From: Rhizobium leguminosarum
Lineage (GTDB): Bacteria; Pseudomonadota; Alphaproteobacteria; Rhizobiales; Rhizobiaceae
NCBI RefSeq assembly: GCF_002953715.1
Contig: NZ_CP025014.1
Span: forward strand, 310,001 to 374,000
Direction of reading: 5' to 3'
DNA: 64,000 bases
In this document: positions 15,771 to 24,243 of the stretch, piece by piece
Position numbering within the stretch: the first letter of the stretch is position 1
Layout of the letters: each line of letters begins with the position of its first letter
Notes under the pieces: generated by a model
Database searches by the model: none
What the model was told of the DNA's origin: nothing
What the model saw: the letters and a program-made list of their open reading frames with translations, nothing else
Program-made: the position numbers and the translations under genes

Positions 15771-16493
15771 ATGAAGGCAAATAGCAGCGACAGGCCGGTG
15801 ATCCGGCCGCTTCCGGTCATGGACCGCGCGCGTCAGGTGACCGATGCGCTGGCGGACTATGTTGAGGAAGCCAGGTTGAAGGCGGGTGACCGGCTACCGG
15901 CCGAGCGCGAGCTGATGGCAGCCCTAGTCGTCGGCCGCTCGACCATCCGTGAGGCGATCCGACACTTCCAGGCGCTCGGCGTCATCGAAACCCGCAAGGG
16001 CAGCGGCACCTATCTGCTGAAACCGGTTTCCAGGGCGACGATCCACATGCCGCTGTCGTTCGACACGGTTCATCTGCGCGACGTGCTGCTGCAGACGCTG
16101 GAGGTTCGCCGCGGCATCGAATGCGAGGCAGGTATGGTTGCGGCGCGGCGGCGCACGAGCACCGATCTCGTCGTCATCGAGGAAAAGCTGAACGAGATGG
16201 AGCGGGTGCATATCGAGAAAGGCACCTCCGGGCCGGAGGATCTGGCCTTTCACCTCGCTGTCTACGACGCCACCCACAATCCGCTGTTTCGCCAGCTTCT
16301 CGAGCAGATGCGCGAGACCTTCGAGCGTTTCTGGGAACATCCGTTCGACCGGCAGGATTTCGCGCGCCGATCCTTTCCCTTTCACCGCGAACTTTTTAAC
16401 GCGATCGCTGCCGGGGATCCCGAGGCGGCGCGCGCGGAAACATTGAAAATTCTCGATATCGTCGAGGAAGACATCAAGGAAATGTCCAAATGA
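15771..16493 (+). CDS. GntR-family transcriptional regulator (FadR/FCD subfamily)
   Basis: The 240-aa protein has an N-terminal winged helix (about residues 18-83; GDRLPAERELMAALVVGR, then STIREAIRHFQALGVIETR and KGSGTY) and a C-terminal all-helical FCD ligand domain with the usual metal-binding His in FHLAVYDATHNPLF and SFPFHRELF. It is the first gene of the operon and overlaps the next gene by ATGA, so it probably controls the PLP enzyme and ABC importer in response to their substrate. GGGGA lies 5 bases before the ATG. The ligand is unknown. Confidence 0.9.
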   Translation: MKANSSDRPVIRPLPVMDRARQVTDALADYVEEARLKAGDRLPAERELMAALVVGRSTIREAIRHFQALGVIETRKGSGTYLLKPVSRATIHMPLSFDTVHLRDVLLQTLEVRRGIECEAGMVAARRRTSTDLVVIEEKLNEMERVHIEKGTSGPEDLAFHLAVYDATHNPLFRQLLEQMRETFERFWEHPFDRQDFARRSFPFHRELFNAIAAGDPEAARAETLKILDIVEEDIKEMSK

Positions 16494-17662
16494 GCAACGG
16501 CGCAGAACCGTTCGATCTTGCTTCCCTCATCACGGCTCATGACGAAGGCAACTTCGCAGACGCCGTCGTGCCGCCGATTTTCCAGACCTCGCTTTTCACC
16601 TTTTCCGATTATGACGACATGATCGCCTCTTATCGCGGCGAGAAGGTGCGGCCGATCTATACGCGCGGCCTGAACCCGACGGTGCGCGCCTTCGAAGAAA
16701 TGCTCGCCAAGCTCGAAGGTGCCGAGGATGCGCTGGGCTTTGCCAGCGGCATGGCCGCGATTTCGTCGGCAGTGCTGAGCTTCGTCGAGCCGGGCGACCG
16801 CATCGTCGCCGTCAAACATGTCTATCCCGATGCCTTCCGTCTGTTCGGCACGATCCTGAAGCGGATGAAGATCGAGGTGACCTATGTCGACGGGCGCGAC
16901 GAGGAAGCGGTCGCCAAGGCGCTGCCCGGCGCCAAGCTGTTCTATATGGAAAGCCCGACGAGCTGGGTGATGGAAGCGCATGATGTCGGAGCGCTCGCAG
17001 CACTCGCCAGACAACACGGCATCGTCTCGATGATCGACAACAGCTGGGCAAGCCCGTTCTTCCAGCGGCCGCTGACGCTCGGCGTCGACCTCGTCATTCA
17101 TTCGGCCTCGAAATATCTCGGTGGCCACAGCGATGTGGTGGCGGGCGTCATCGCCGGCTCGAAGGCGATGATTGCGCGCGTCAAGGCCGAGGCCTATCCT
17201 TATCTCGGCGGCAAGCTTTCGCCGTTCGACGCCTGGCTCCTGATCCGCGGCCTGCGCACGCTGCCGCTGCGTATGAGGGCCCACGAAAGCTCTGCCCTCG
17301 AGATCGCCAGGCGCCTGCAGAAGCTCGACGTGGTGGAGACGGTCTGCCATCCGGGGCTCGCCAACCGTCTGCCCGCCGGGCTCAACGGCACCTCGGGCCT
17401 GTTTTCGTTCATCTTCCGCGAGGGCGTCGATATCCGCGCCTTCGCCGATCACCTCAAGCTCTTCAAACTGGGCGTAAGCTGGGGTGGACATGAAAGCCTG
17501 ATCGTACCGGGCGAGGTGGTGCTTCAGCAGAAGGCACAACCGAATTCCGCACATGCCTTCGGCATCCATGCGCGATCCGTACGTCTCCATGTCGGCCTCG
17601 AAGGAACCGAGGCTCTGTGGAGAGACATCGAGGAGGCGCTCGCCGCCGCCTCACAATCCTGA
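16490..17662 (+). CDS. Cys/Met-metabolism PLP-dependent enzyme (cystathionine lyase/synthase-like)
   Basis: The 390-aa fold-type I enzyme has YTRGLNPT (58-65, phosphate contact), GFASGMAAI (83-91), the cofactor Asp in MIDNSWASP (about 183) and the Schiff-base Lys208 in SASKYLGGHSDV. The family contains cystathionine gamma-synthase, beta- and gamma-lyases and methionine gamma-lyase; the sequence alone does not decide between them. It overlaps the GntR gene and is followed 35 bp later by an ABC importer, so it most likely acts on an imported sulfur- or amino-containing compound rather than in housekeeping methionine synthesis. Confidence 0.88.
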   Translation: MSNGAEPFDLASLITAHDEGNFADAVVPPIFQTSLFTFSDYDDMIASYRGEKVRPIYTRGLNPTVRAFEEMLAKLEGAEDALGFASGMAAISSAVLSFVEPGDRIVAVKHVYPDAFRLFGTILKRMKIEVTYVDGRDEEAVAKALPGAKLFYMESPTSWVMEAHDVGALAALARQHGIVSMIDNSWASPFFQRPLTLGVDLVIHSASKYLGGHSDVVAGVIAGSKAMIARVKAEAYPYLGGKLSPFDAWLLIRGLRTLPLRMRAHESSALEIARRLQKLDVVETVCHPGLANRLPAGLNGTSGLFSFIFREGVDIRAFADHLKLFKLGVSWGGHESLIVPGEVVLQQKAQPNSAHAFGIHARSVRLHVGLEGTEALWRDIEEALAAASQS

Positions 17663-17697
17663 AACCCGAGAGAAACCTAATAAGGGGGAACTGAGCC

Positions 17698-18957
17698 ATG
17701 AAAAAACTAATAATCTCGACGCTCTTTGCTTCGATGATGGCGGGCACGGCCTTTGCCGATACCACGCTCAAGCTTGTCGAAGTCATCACCAGCCCGGAGC
17801 GCACCGAAACGCTGAAATCGATCGTCGGCAAGTTCGAAGCCGCCAATCCCGGCACCAAGGTCGACATCATCTCGCTGCCCTGGAACGAAGCGTTCCAGAA
17901 GTTCGCGACCATGGTGTCCGCCGGCGACGTGCCCGATGTGATGGAAATGCCCGATACCTGGCTGTCTCTCTATGCCAATAACGGCATGCTCGAGAGCTTG
18001 GAGCCCTACCTCGAAAAGTGGGAGCACACCAAGGAGCTGACGCCACGCGCGCTCGAACTCGGCCGCGACGTCAAGAATACCGCCTATATGCTGCCCTACG
18101 GCTTCTATCTCAGGGCGATGTTCTACAACAAGAAGCTGCTGTCGGAAGCCGGCGTCGCCGCACCGCCGAAGACGATGGAAGAATTCACCGCCGCTTCGGA
18201 GAAAGTTTCCAAACTGTCCGGCAAATACGGCTACTGCATGCGCGGCGGACCGGGCGGCCTCAACGGCTGGATGATCTTTGCCGCATCGATGGCCGGCTCG
18301 AACAAGTATTTCAACGACGACGGCACCTCGACGATGAACAGCCCCGGCTGGGCCAAGGGCATCGAATGGATGGTCGATCTCTACAAGAAGGGCTATGCGC
18401 CGAAGGACAGCGTCAACTGGGGCTTCAACGAAGTCGTCGCCGGCTTCTATTCCGGCACCTGCGCTTTCCTTGACCAGGATCCGGATGCGCTGATCGCCAT
18501 CGCCGAACGCATGAACAAGGACGATTTCGGCGTCATGCCGCTGCCGAAGGGTCCCGACGGCAAGTCCTTCCCGACGATCGGCTATGGCGGCTGGTCGATG
18601 TTCACGACAAGTGGCAACAAGGATCTCTCCTGGAAGCTGATCGCCACCCTCGAAGGGCCGGAAGGCAATATCGAGTGGAACAAGCGCATCGGCGCTCTGC
18701 CGGCCTATACGGCGGCTGAGAAAGATCCCTTCTATGCCGGTGACCAGTTCAAGGGCTGGTTCGAGGAACTGGCGGACCCGAACACGGTACCAACCGTCAT
18801 GCCGACCTACCTCGAGGAATTCGCCTTCTTCAAGGATTCGCTGGCGATCAAGACCTCGCAGCAGGCAATGCTCGGCGATATCTCGGCAAAGGATCTGGCC
18901 GACCAGTGGGCGGAATACCTCACCAAGGCGCAGCAGAAGTTCCTCGCCAAGAAATAA
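17698..18957 (+). CDS. Sugar-type ABC transporter, periplasmic binding protein
   Basis: The 419-aa protein has a Sec signal peptide (MKKLIISTLFASMMAGTAFA, cleavage before Asp21) and the fold of extracellular solute-binding protein family 1: VDIISLPWNEAFQKFATMV, then GDVPDVMEMPDTW, MLPYGFYLRAMFYNKKLL and GYGGWSMF. It delivers its ligand to the two permeases downstream. The ligand could be a sugar or a sugar-linked compound. A stem-loop follows the stop codon and may raise its mRNA level relative to the permeases. Part of the GntR-PLP-ABC operon. Confidence 0.92.
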   Translation: MKKLIISTLFASMMAGTAFADTTLKLVEVITSPERTETLKSIVGKFEAANPGTKVDIISLPWNEAFQKFATMVSAGDVPDVMEMPDTWLSLYANNGMLESLEPYLEKWEHTKELTPRALELGRDVKNTAYMLPYGFYLRAMFYNKKLLSEAGVAAPPKTMEEFTAASEKVSKLSGKYGYCMRGGPGGLNGWMIFAASMAGSNKYFNDDGTSTMNSPGWAKGIEWMVDLYKKGYAPKDSVNWGFNEVVAGFYSGTCAFLDQDPDALIAIAERMNKDDFGVMPLPKGPDGKSFPTIGYGGWSMFTTSGNKDLSWKLIATLEGPEGNIEWNKRIGALPAYTAAEKDPFYAGDQFKGWFEELADPNTVPTVMPTYLEEFAFFKDSLAIKTSQQAMLGDISAKDLADQWAEYLTKAQQKFLAKK

Positions 18958-18967
18958 GCAACGGACT

Positions 18968-19001
18968 GACGGCGGTGGCCTTTCGAGACGGGGCCGCCGT
19001 C
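18968..19001 (+). terminator. Intercistronic stem-loop after the binding-protein gene
   Basis: GACGGCGG pairs with CCGCCGTC, with an additional GGCC/GGCC inside, 10 bases after the binding-protein stop. No long T run follows, so it more likely protects or partly terminates the transcript than ends it. Confidence 0.45.
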
Positions 19002-19026
19002 GCTTCTTTGATGACACAGACGGCGC

Positions 19027-19992
19027 ATGAACGCCGCGAATGGGAACCTCTGGCTGATGACCATTTCCGCCGATACGCTCGACATGCGTCGCGACCGCAG
19101 GCCATGGCTGCGTCGCGTTGCCGATGCTTCGGAGCCCTACCTCTACAGCGCGCCGTCGCTGATCCTGATCATTGCGGTGATGCTGGTGCCGCTGACGGTC
19201 GGCATTTCCTACGCCTTCCGCGATATCCAGCTGCTCAATCCGTTTTCCGGCGGCTTCATCGGGCTCGATCATTTCCGCGAGCTTGCCGGCGATGCCGCCT
19301 TCTACGGGGCGCTGCGGAATACGCTCTGGTGGACGGGCGCCTCCGTCGTCCTGCAGTTCGTTTTCGGGCTGATGCTGGCGCTGCTGCTCGACAAACCGTT
19401 CAAGGGCAGGGCAATCGCGCAGGCGCTGGTCTTCCTGCCCTGGGCGGTGCCGTCCTTTCTCGCCGGCCTCAACTGGGCCTGGCTGTTCAATCCCGTCATC
19501 GGGCCGATCCCGCACTGGCTCTTTGCCCTCGGGCTGATGCATGAGCCGGGCAATATCCTTTCTGATCCCAACTATGCGATGTGGGGGCCGATCGTCGCCA
19601 ATGTCTGGTGGGGCATTCCGTTCTTCGCCATCACGCTGCTTGCCGCCCTGCAGGCGATCCCGCGCGATCTCTATGAGGCGGCATCCATCGACGGCGCCGG
19701 CTGGTTCCAGCGCTTCCGCTCGATCACCCTGCCGTTTCTGGCGCCAACGATCGCCATCACCGTGCTGCTGCGCACCGTGTGGATTTCCAATTTCGCCGAT
19801 CTCATCGTCGTCATGACCAATGGCGGGCCGGCGGACCGGACGCAGATCGTCGCCAGCTACATCTTCACGACAGCCTTCAGGCGGCTCGATTTCGGCTATG
19901 CCTCGGCGATCGCGCTGGTGCTGCTCGTACTGCTGCTTGCCTATTCGATGCTGATCATCCTGCTCCGGCAGACGCTGCTGAACAAGGATTGA
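19027..19992 (+). CDS. Sugar-type ABC transporter permease (MalF-like)
   Basis: The 321-aa inner-membrane protein has six predicted membrane helices and the permease EAA loop (DLYEAASIDGAGWFQRFRSI). YLYSAPSLILIIAVML is the first helix, typical of CUT1 permeases. The start is uncertain: ATG 19027 or ATG 19057 (10 codons later), neither with a strong ribosome binding site. It pairs with the next gene. Confidence 0.9.
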   Translation: MNAANGNLWLMTISADTLDMRRDRRPWLRRVADASEPYLYSAPSLILIIAVMLVPLTVGISYAFRDIQLLNPFSGGFIGLDHFRELAGDAAFYGALRNTLWWTGASVVLQFVFGLMLALLLDKPFKGRAIAQALVFLPWAVPSFLAGLNWAWLFNPVIGPIPHWLFALGLMHEPGNILSDPNYAMWGPIVANVWWGIPFFAITLLAALQAIPRDLYEAASIDGAGWFQRFRSITLPFLAPTIAITVLLRTVWISNFADLIVVMTNGGPADRTQIVASYIFTTAFRRLDFGYASAIALVLLVLLLAYSMLIILLRQTLLNKD

Positions 19993-19996
19993 GATC

Positions 19997-20827
19997 ATGA
20001 GACGATCCGTCATTCCCACCATCGCACACCGTCTGGCGATCCTCTGCTACATCGCCTTCGCACTCTTTCCGCTGTTCTGGCTGCTCAAGGTGTCGGTGAC
20101 GCCGAACGACCTGCTCTATAGCGAAGGCGTGCGGATGTGGCCGTCGCGCACGACATGGGATCACTATGCCTTCGTGCTGCGGCACAGCGCCTTTCCGACC
20201 TTCTTCAAGAACAGCCTGATCGTCTCGGCCTCGACGGCAGTGACTGTGACGATCTGCGCCTCGCTGTCCGGCTACGCGCTGTCGCGCTTCAATTTCCGGG
20301 CAAAATACTGGATCATCGCCCTGATGCTGCTGACCCAGATGTTCCCGCTGGTCATGCTGGTCGCGCCGATCTTCAAGATCCTTTCGCCGCTGCATCTGAC
20401 CAACAGCCTGACCGGGCTCGTCATCGTCTACACCGCCTTCAACGTGCCTTTCGCCACCTTCCTGATGCAGTCCTTTTTCGACGGCATCCCGAGGGATCTC
20501 GAAGAGGCAGCGAAGATCGACGGGGCGACCCAGTTCACGGCGTTTCGCCAGATCATCCTGCCGCTGACGCTGCCGGGGATCGCCGCCACACTCGGCTTCG
20601 TTTTCACTGCCGCCTGGAGCGAGCTGCTCTTCGCGCTGATGCTGATCAACGGCAATGACGCGGCGACCTTCCCCGTCGGCCTTCTCACCTTCGTTTCGAA
20701 ATTCTCGGTGGATTTCGGGCAGATGATGGCGGCGGGCGTCATGGCGCTCATTCCGGCCGGCCTCTTCTTCCTGCTTATCCAGCGCTATCTCGTCCAGGGC
20801 CTGACGGCCGGCGCGGTCAAGGGTTAA
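19997..20827 (+). CDS. Sugar-type ABC transporter permease (MalG-like)
   Basis: The 276-aa second permease begins 4 bp after the first. It has six hydrophobic segments and the EAA loop (DLEEAAKIDGATQFTAFRQI). The N-terminal TIAHRLAILCYIAFALFPLF helix and the following VTPNDLLY loop are standard for MalG-type proteins. It forms the membrane channel with the MalF-like subunit. Confidence 0.92.
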   Translation: MRRSVIPTIAHRLAILCYIAFALFPLFWLLKVSVTPNDLLYSEGVRMWPSRTTWDHYAFVLRHSAFPTFFKNSLIVSASTAVTVTICASLSGYALSRFNFRAKYWIIALMLLTQMFPLVMLVAPIFKILSPLHLTNSLTGLVIVYTAFNVPFATFLMQSFFDGIPRDLEEAAKIDGATQFTAFRQIILPLTLPGIAATLGFVFTAAWSELLFALMLINGNDAATFPVGLLTFVSKFSVDFGQMMAAGVMALIPAGLFFLLIQRYLVQGLTAGAVKG

Positions 20828-20831
20828 ACAA

Positions 20832-21890
20832 ATGGCATCGATCGATATCCAGAATATCCGCAAAGCCTATGGCCATGTGCAGGTGCTGCACGGCGTCGAT
20901 CTCGAAATCCGAGACGGCGAATTCGTCGTGCTCGTCGGCCCGTCCGGCTGCGGCAAGTCCACCTTGCTGCGCATGATCGCCGGGCTGGAGGAGGTCACAT
21001 CAGGCGAGATCCGCATCGCCGGGGTCAGGGTCAACGAGTTGCATCCCAAGGACCGCGATATCGCCATGGTGTTCCAGTCCTATGCGCTTTATCCGCATAT
21101 GAACGTCGCCGGCAATATGAGCTACAGCCTCAGGCTGCGGAAGGTGGCGAAGGAGAAGATTGCAAGCGCGGTCGCCGCGGCCGCCGCCAAGCTCGGCCTC
21201 GATCCGCTGCTCGAACGAAGGCCGAAGGCGCTTTCCGGCGGCCAGCGCCAGCGCGTCGCCATGGGCCGCGCCATCGTGCGCCAGCCGAAGGCCTTCCTGT
21301 TCGACGAACCGCTATCGAACCTCGATGCGCGCCTGCGCGAACAGATGCGCGCCGAAATCAAGAAACTGCATGGCGACCTGAAGGCGACCTCGATCTACGT
21401 GACCCACGACCAGATCGAGGCAATGACGCTGGCCGACCGGATCGTCGCCATGCATGGCGGGGTGGTCCAGCAGGTCGGCAGTCCCCTGGAACTCTACGAC
21501 CGCCCCGCCAATCTCTTCGTTGCCGGCTTCATCGGCTCGCCGGGGATGAATTTCCTCGAAGCCAGCTATGATGCCGGCGGCGTGAAGCTGAAGGACGGCA
21601 CGATCGTGCCGCTTGCAAAGCCTTTGCCGCTTTCAGACGGCGCAAAGGTGACGCTCGGCATCCGGCCGGAACATGTGTTGATGAGCGACGGCGGGGCGGG
21701 GCTTGCCGCGGATGTCGAACTCGTCGAACCGACAGGCTTCGGCATCATCCTGCACCTTGCCCTGCATGGTCTGCCGTTCAAGATCTTCACGCTGAACCGC
21801 GAAGCGCTGAAGGCGGGGCCGAAAGTCAACGTGGCCTTCCCGGCCCAATATCTGCATGTGTTCGACGGCGAGGGAAAACGCGTCGATTGA
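20832..21890 (+). CDS. ABC transporter ATP-binding protein (UgpC/MsmK-like)
   Basis: The 352-aa ATPase has Walker A GPSGCGKST (about 37-45), Q-loop, signature LSGGQRQR, Walker B FLFDEPLSNLDA, H-loop YVTHDQIEAM, and a C-terminal TOBE domain (LGIRPEHVLM, about 276). It energises the CUT1 importer of this operon; proteins of this type are sometimes shared between several importers. It begins 4 bp after the permease. Confidence 0.94.
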   Translation: MASIDIQNIRKAYGHVQVLHGVDLEIRDGEFVVLVGPSGCGKSTLLRMIAGLEEVTSGEIRIAGVRVNELHPKDRDIAMVFQSYALYPHMNVAGNMSYSLRLRKVAKEKIASAVAAAAAKLGLDPLLERRPKALSGGQRQRVAMGRAIVRQPKAFLFDEPLSNLDARLREQMRAEIKKLHGDLKATSIYVTHDQIEAMTLADRIVAMHGGVVQQVGSPLELYDRPANLFVAGFIGSPGMNFLEASYDAGGVKLKDGTIVPLAKPLPLSDGAKVTLGIRPEHVLMSDGGAGLAADVELVEPTGFGIILHLALHGLPFKIFTLNREALKAGPKVNVAFPAQYLHVFDGEGKRVD

Positions 21891-21960
21891 ACGGTTAAGG
21901 CCGGTAGCCCGATGCTGTCGGTTTCGGCATACTGTCTCCGGCAGAGCTGAGAGGCACAAC

Positions 21961-22713
21961 ATGCTCGTTGCGCAGATATCCGATATCCATGCAGGGCCGG
22001 ACCTTTCGTCGCTCCAGACGCTGGAGCGAGCAATAGGCTGGCTGAGGACGTTCCGTCCGGATGCGCTGGTTGTCACCGGAGATCTGGTGGACGACGGATG
22101 GCGGCAAGGCTATCGCCTGGTCGCCGAAAGCCTGCTGTCGCTGGACTGTCCTGTCCACCTGTTGCCGGGCAACGGTGATGATGCGCAATTGATGCGCTCC
22201 GAACTTGCCGCCGTCGGCACGTGGATTAATGCGACGGGATCGATGCATTTCCGGACAGCCGTCGATGGCCTGACCCTCTTCGGTGTCGATGTGACCGTCG
22301 CTGGTCAGAGCTACGGCGACGTCCAGCCGCATCTGCCGTGGCTGATGAGCGCGCTTGCGGACGTGACGACGCCGGCCCTTCTTTTCATGCATCAGCCGCC
22401 ATTGAGGATCGGCATCGAGGTGCTGGACCAGGTCGGATGCCGGAATGGCAGTGCGCTTCTCAGCACCCTGGAGACGGTGCACAGGCTGCCGCTGGCGATT
22501 CTCTGCGGCCATGTTCACCGACCTTTATTTGGTCGGCTGGGAATAATCCCTGTCCAGACCTGCGGCTCCCTCTGCCCACCCAATCCGCTTCTGCTCCAAG
22601 GCCGGGCCGATCTTCCAGTGATCGACGCTCCGTCCTTCCTCGTGCATGAAGTCAGCGACGGCGGGCTGGTTTCCCATGTGGTATCGATTCCGGCATCCGA
22701 TGGCAGCGCATGA
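21961..22713 (+). CDS. Calcineurin-like metallophosphoesterase
   Basis: The 250-aa protein has the two-metal phosphodiesterase core: D8-x-H10 (ISDIHAGPD), GD41 (VVTGDLVDDG), N71 (LPGNGDD), HQPPL and GHVHRPLF. It resembles CpdA/GpdQ-type phosphodiesterases of cyclic nucleotides or glycerophosphodiesters. In the block GNHD/E the His is replaced by Gly (GNGDD), removing the usual proton-donor residue, so substrate or mechanism may differ. ATG 21961 follows GAGAGG; it is 70 bp after the ABC operon on the same strand and may be its last gene. Confidence 0.85.
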   Translation: MLVAQISDIHAGPDLSSLQTLERAIGWLRTFRPDALVVTGDLVDDGWRQGYRLVAESLLSLDCPVHLLPGNGDDAQLMRSELAAVGTWINATGSMHFRTAVDGLTLFGVDVTVAGQSYGDVQPHLPWLMSALADVTTPALLFMHQPPLRIGIEVLDQVGCRNGSALLSTLETVHRLPLAILCGHVHRPLFGRLGIIPVQTCGSLCPPNPLLLQGRADLPVIDAPSFLVHEVSDGGLVSHVVSIPASDGSA

Positions 22714-22818
22714 AATGGATTGAATGGGGAAACCCTCCCGGACTGCGAGCGGAAAAATCTTTTGCCGCATCGCCCATGAGGGCTATATCCTCTGCGTGAT
22801 CTTGCTGGACTGGATGCT

Positions 22819-24051
22819 ATGACCGACACTGCTCTCGACCGCTTTCTCCGTTATGTCGTTATCGATACTCAATCCGATCCTTCCTCGTCGACGCAGCCGA
22901 CCACCGGAAAGCAGAAGGATCTTGGACGGGTTCTGGTCGATGAATTGCTGAAGATCGGTCTTGCCGACGCGCATCTCGATGAACACGGTTATGTCTACGC
23001 GACCATTCCGGCCAATAGCGACAAGACGGTGCCGGTCATCTGTTTCTGCTCGCACATGGATACGGCGCCCGATTTCAGCGGCACTAATGTCAAGCCGCAG
23101 ATCGTCAGGAATTATGCCGGCGGGGATATCAAGCTTGTCGGCGACACGGGTCGGGTGATCCGCGTTGGCGAACATCCCGAGCTGAAGAACCAGATCGGCA
23201 ACGACATCGTCACGACCGATGGAACGACATTGCTCGGCGCCGACGACAAGGCCGGACTGGCCGAAATCATGACCGCGGCTGCGATGCTCGTCGGCAATCC
23301 TGATATCAAGCACGGGACGATCAAGATCCTGTTCACGCCCGACGAGGAAGTCGGGCGCGGCGTCAACAAGGTCGACCTGAAGAAACTCGGTGCCGATTTC
23401 GCCTATACGATGGATGGCGAGACGGCCGGTCATATCGAGGATGAGACCTTCTCGGCCGACGGCGTCGAGATCAGCATATCAGGTGTGGCAATCCATCCCG
23501 GTTTCGCCAAGGACCGCATGGAAAACGCCATCAAGATCGCTGGCGCCATCATCGACCGGCTACCGAGGGATCTTGCCCCGGAGACCACGGAAGGCCAGCA
23601 GGGCTTCATCCATCCGATCGGCGTCACCGGCTCGATGGAGAAGGCGTCGCTGAGCTTCATCATCCGTGACTTCACTGACAAGGGGCTCACGGAAAAGGAG
23701 ACGATGCTCGAAGCCATCGTCAAGGACGTGATGTCAGCCTATCCCGGCTCGACCTATCATTTCCAGGTGAAGGAACAGTATCGCAACATGAAGGTGGTGC
23801 TCGATCGTCACCCGGAGATCGTCGAGAATGCCATCGAGGCGGTGCGCCGGGCCGGCATGACGCCGGTGCGCGGCAGCATCCGCGGCGGCACGGATGGCTC
23901 GCGCCTTTCCTTCATGGGACTGCCGTGTCCGAACATCTTCGCCGGCGGCCATGCCTTCCACTCGCCGCTCGAATGGGTGAGCCGCCAGGACATGGAAAAG
24001 GCGGTCAAAACGATCGTGGAACTGGCGAGGGTCTGGGAAGAGCGCGCCTAA
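22819..24051 (+). CDS. pepT: Peptidase T (tripeptide aminopeptidase)
   Basis: The 410-aa cytoplasmic M20B metallopeptidase cleaves the N-terminal residue from tripeptides. Zinc ligands and catalytic residues are visible: FCSHMDTAPDFSG (His, Asp), GADDKAGLAEI (bridging Asp), PDEEVGRGV (catalytic Glu pair), TMDGE, and a final GGHAFHSPLEW His. The length equals that of the characterised enzyme. It is monocistronic, followed by a rhizobial palindromic repeat. Confidence 0.94.
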   Translation: MTDTALDRFLRYVVIDTQSDPSSSTQPTTGKQKDLGRVLVDELLKIGLADAHLDEHGYVYATIPANSDKTVPVICFCSHMDTAPDFSGTNVKPQIVRNYAGGDIKLVGDTGRVIRVGEHPELKNQIGNDIVTTDGTTLLGADDKAGLAEIMTAAAMLVGNPDIKHGTIKILFTPDEEVGRGVNKVDLKKLGADFAYTMDGETAGHIEDETFSADGVEISISGVAIHPGFAKDRMENAIKIAGAIIDRLPRDLAPETTEGQQGFIHPIGVTGSMEKASLSFIIRDFTDKGLTEKETMLEAIVKDVMSAYPGSTYHFQVKEQYRNMKVVLDRHPEIVENAIEAVRRAGMTPVRGSIRGGTDGSRLSFMGLPCPNIFAGGHAFHSPLEWVSRQDMEKAVKTIVELARVWEERA

Positions 24052-24150
24052 AGTGCGTCGCGTCGATCCGGATTCATCCGACGCGCTTTAAGTCCTTGAT
24101 GTATGCATGTCGTTATCCCAAAACCGTTTCGCACTTTTGGGCGACGTGCA
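24052..24150. repeat. Rhizobial palindromic intergenic repeat (two hairpins)
   Basis: The first arm pair is a GTGCGTCG / CGACGCGC type hairpin (about 24052-24090). The second pairs GCATGTCG (24105-24112) with CGACGTGC (24142-24149) and has an inner CCCAAAA/TTTTGGG stem. The second unit is familiar from many intergenic regions of R. etli and R. leguminosarum. It can also serve as terminator for pepT. Confidence 0.6.
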
Positions 24151-24243
24151 TCGGAGCAATTCCAGCAAAAGTGGGCAGCGGTTCGCGTCCGGAATTGCGC
24201 GGAAACAAAAACACGCTTCCACCCCATAGACCGGAACGGCGGT

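Noticed and set aside
16382..17590. A 402-codon minus-strand open frame
   Set aside because: Antisense of the GntR/PLP genes; the plus strand has the PLP lysine and all family motifs.
17707..20022. A 771-codon open frame on the minus strand
   Set aside because: It is antisense to the CUT1 binding protein and permease genes, has a His/Arg/Gln/Asp-rich translation typical of antisense GC-rich codons, and has no motif.
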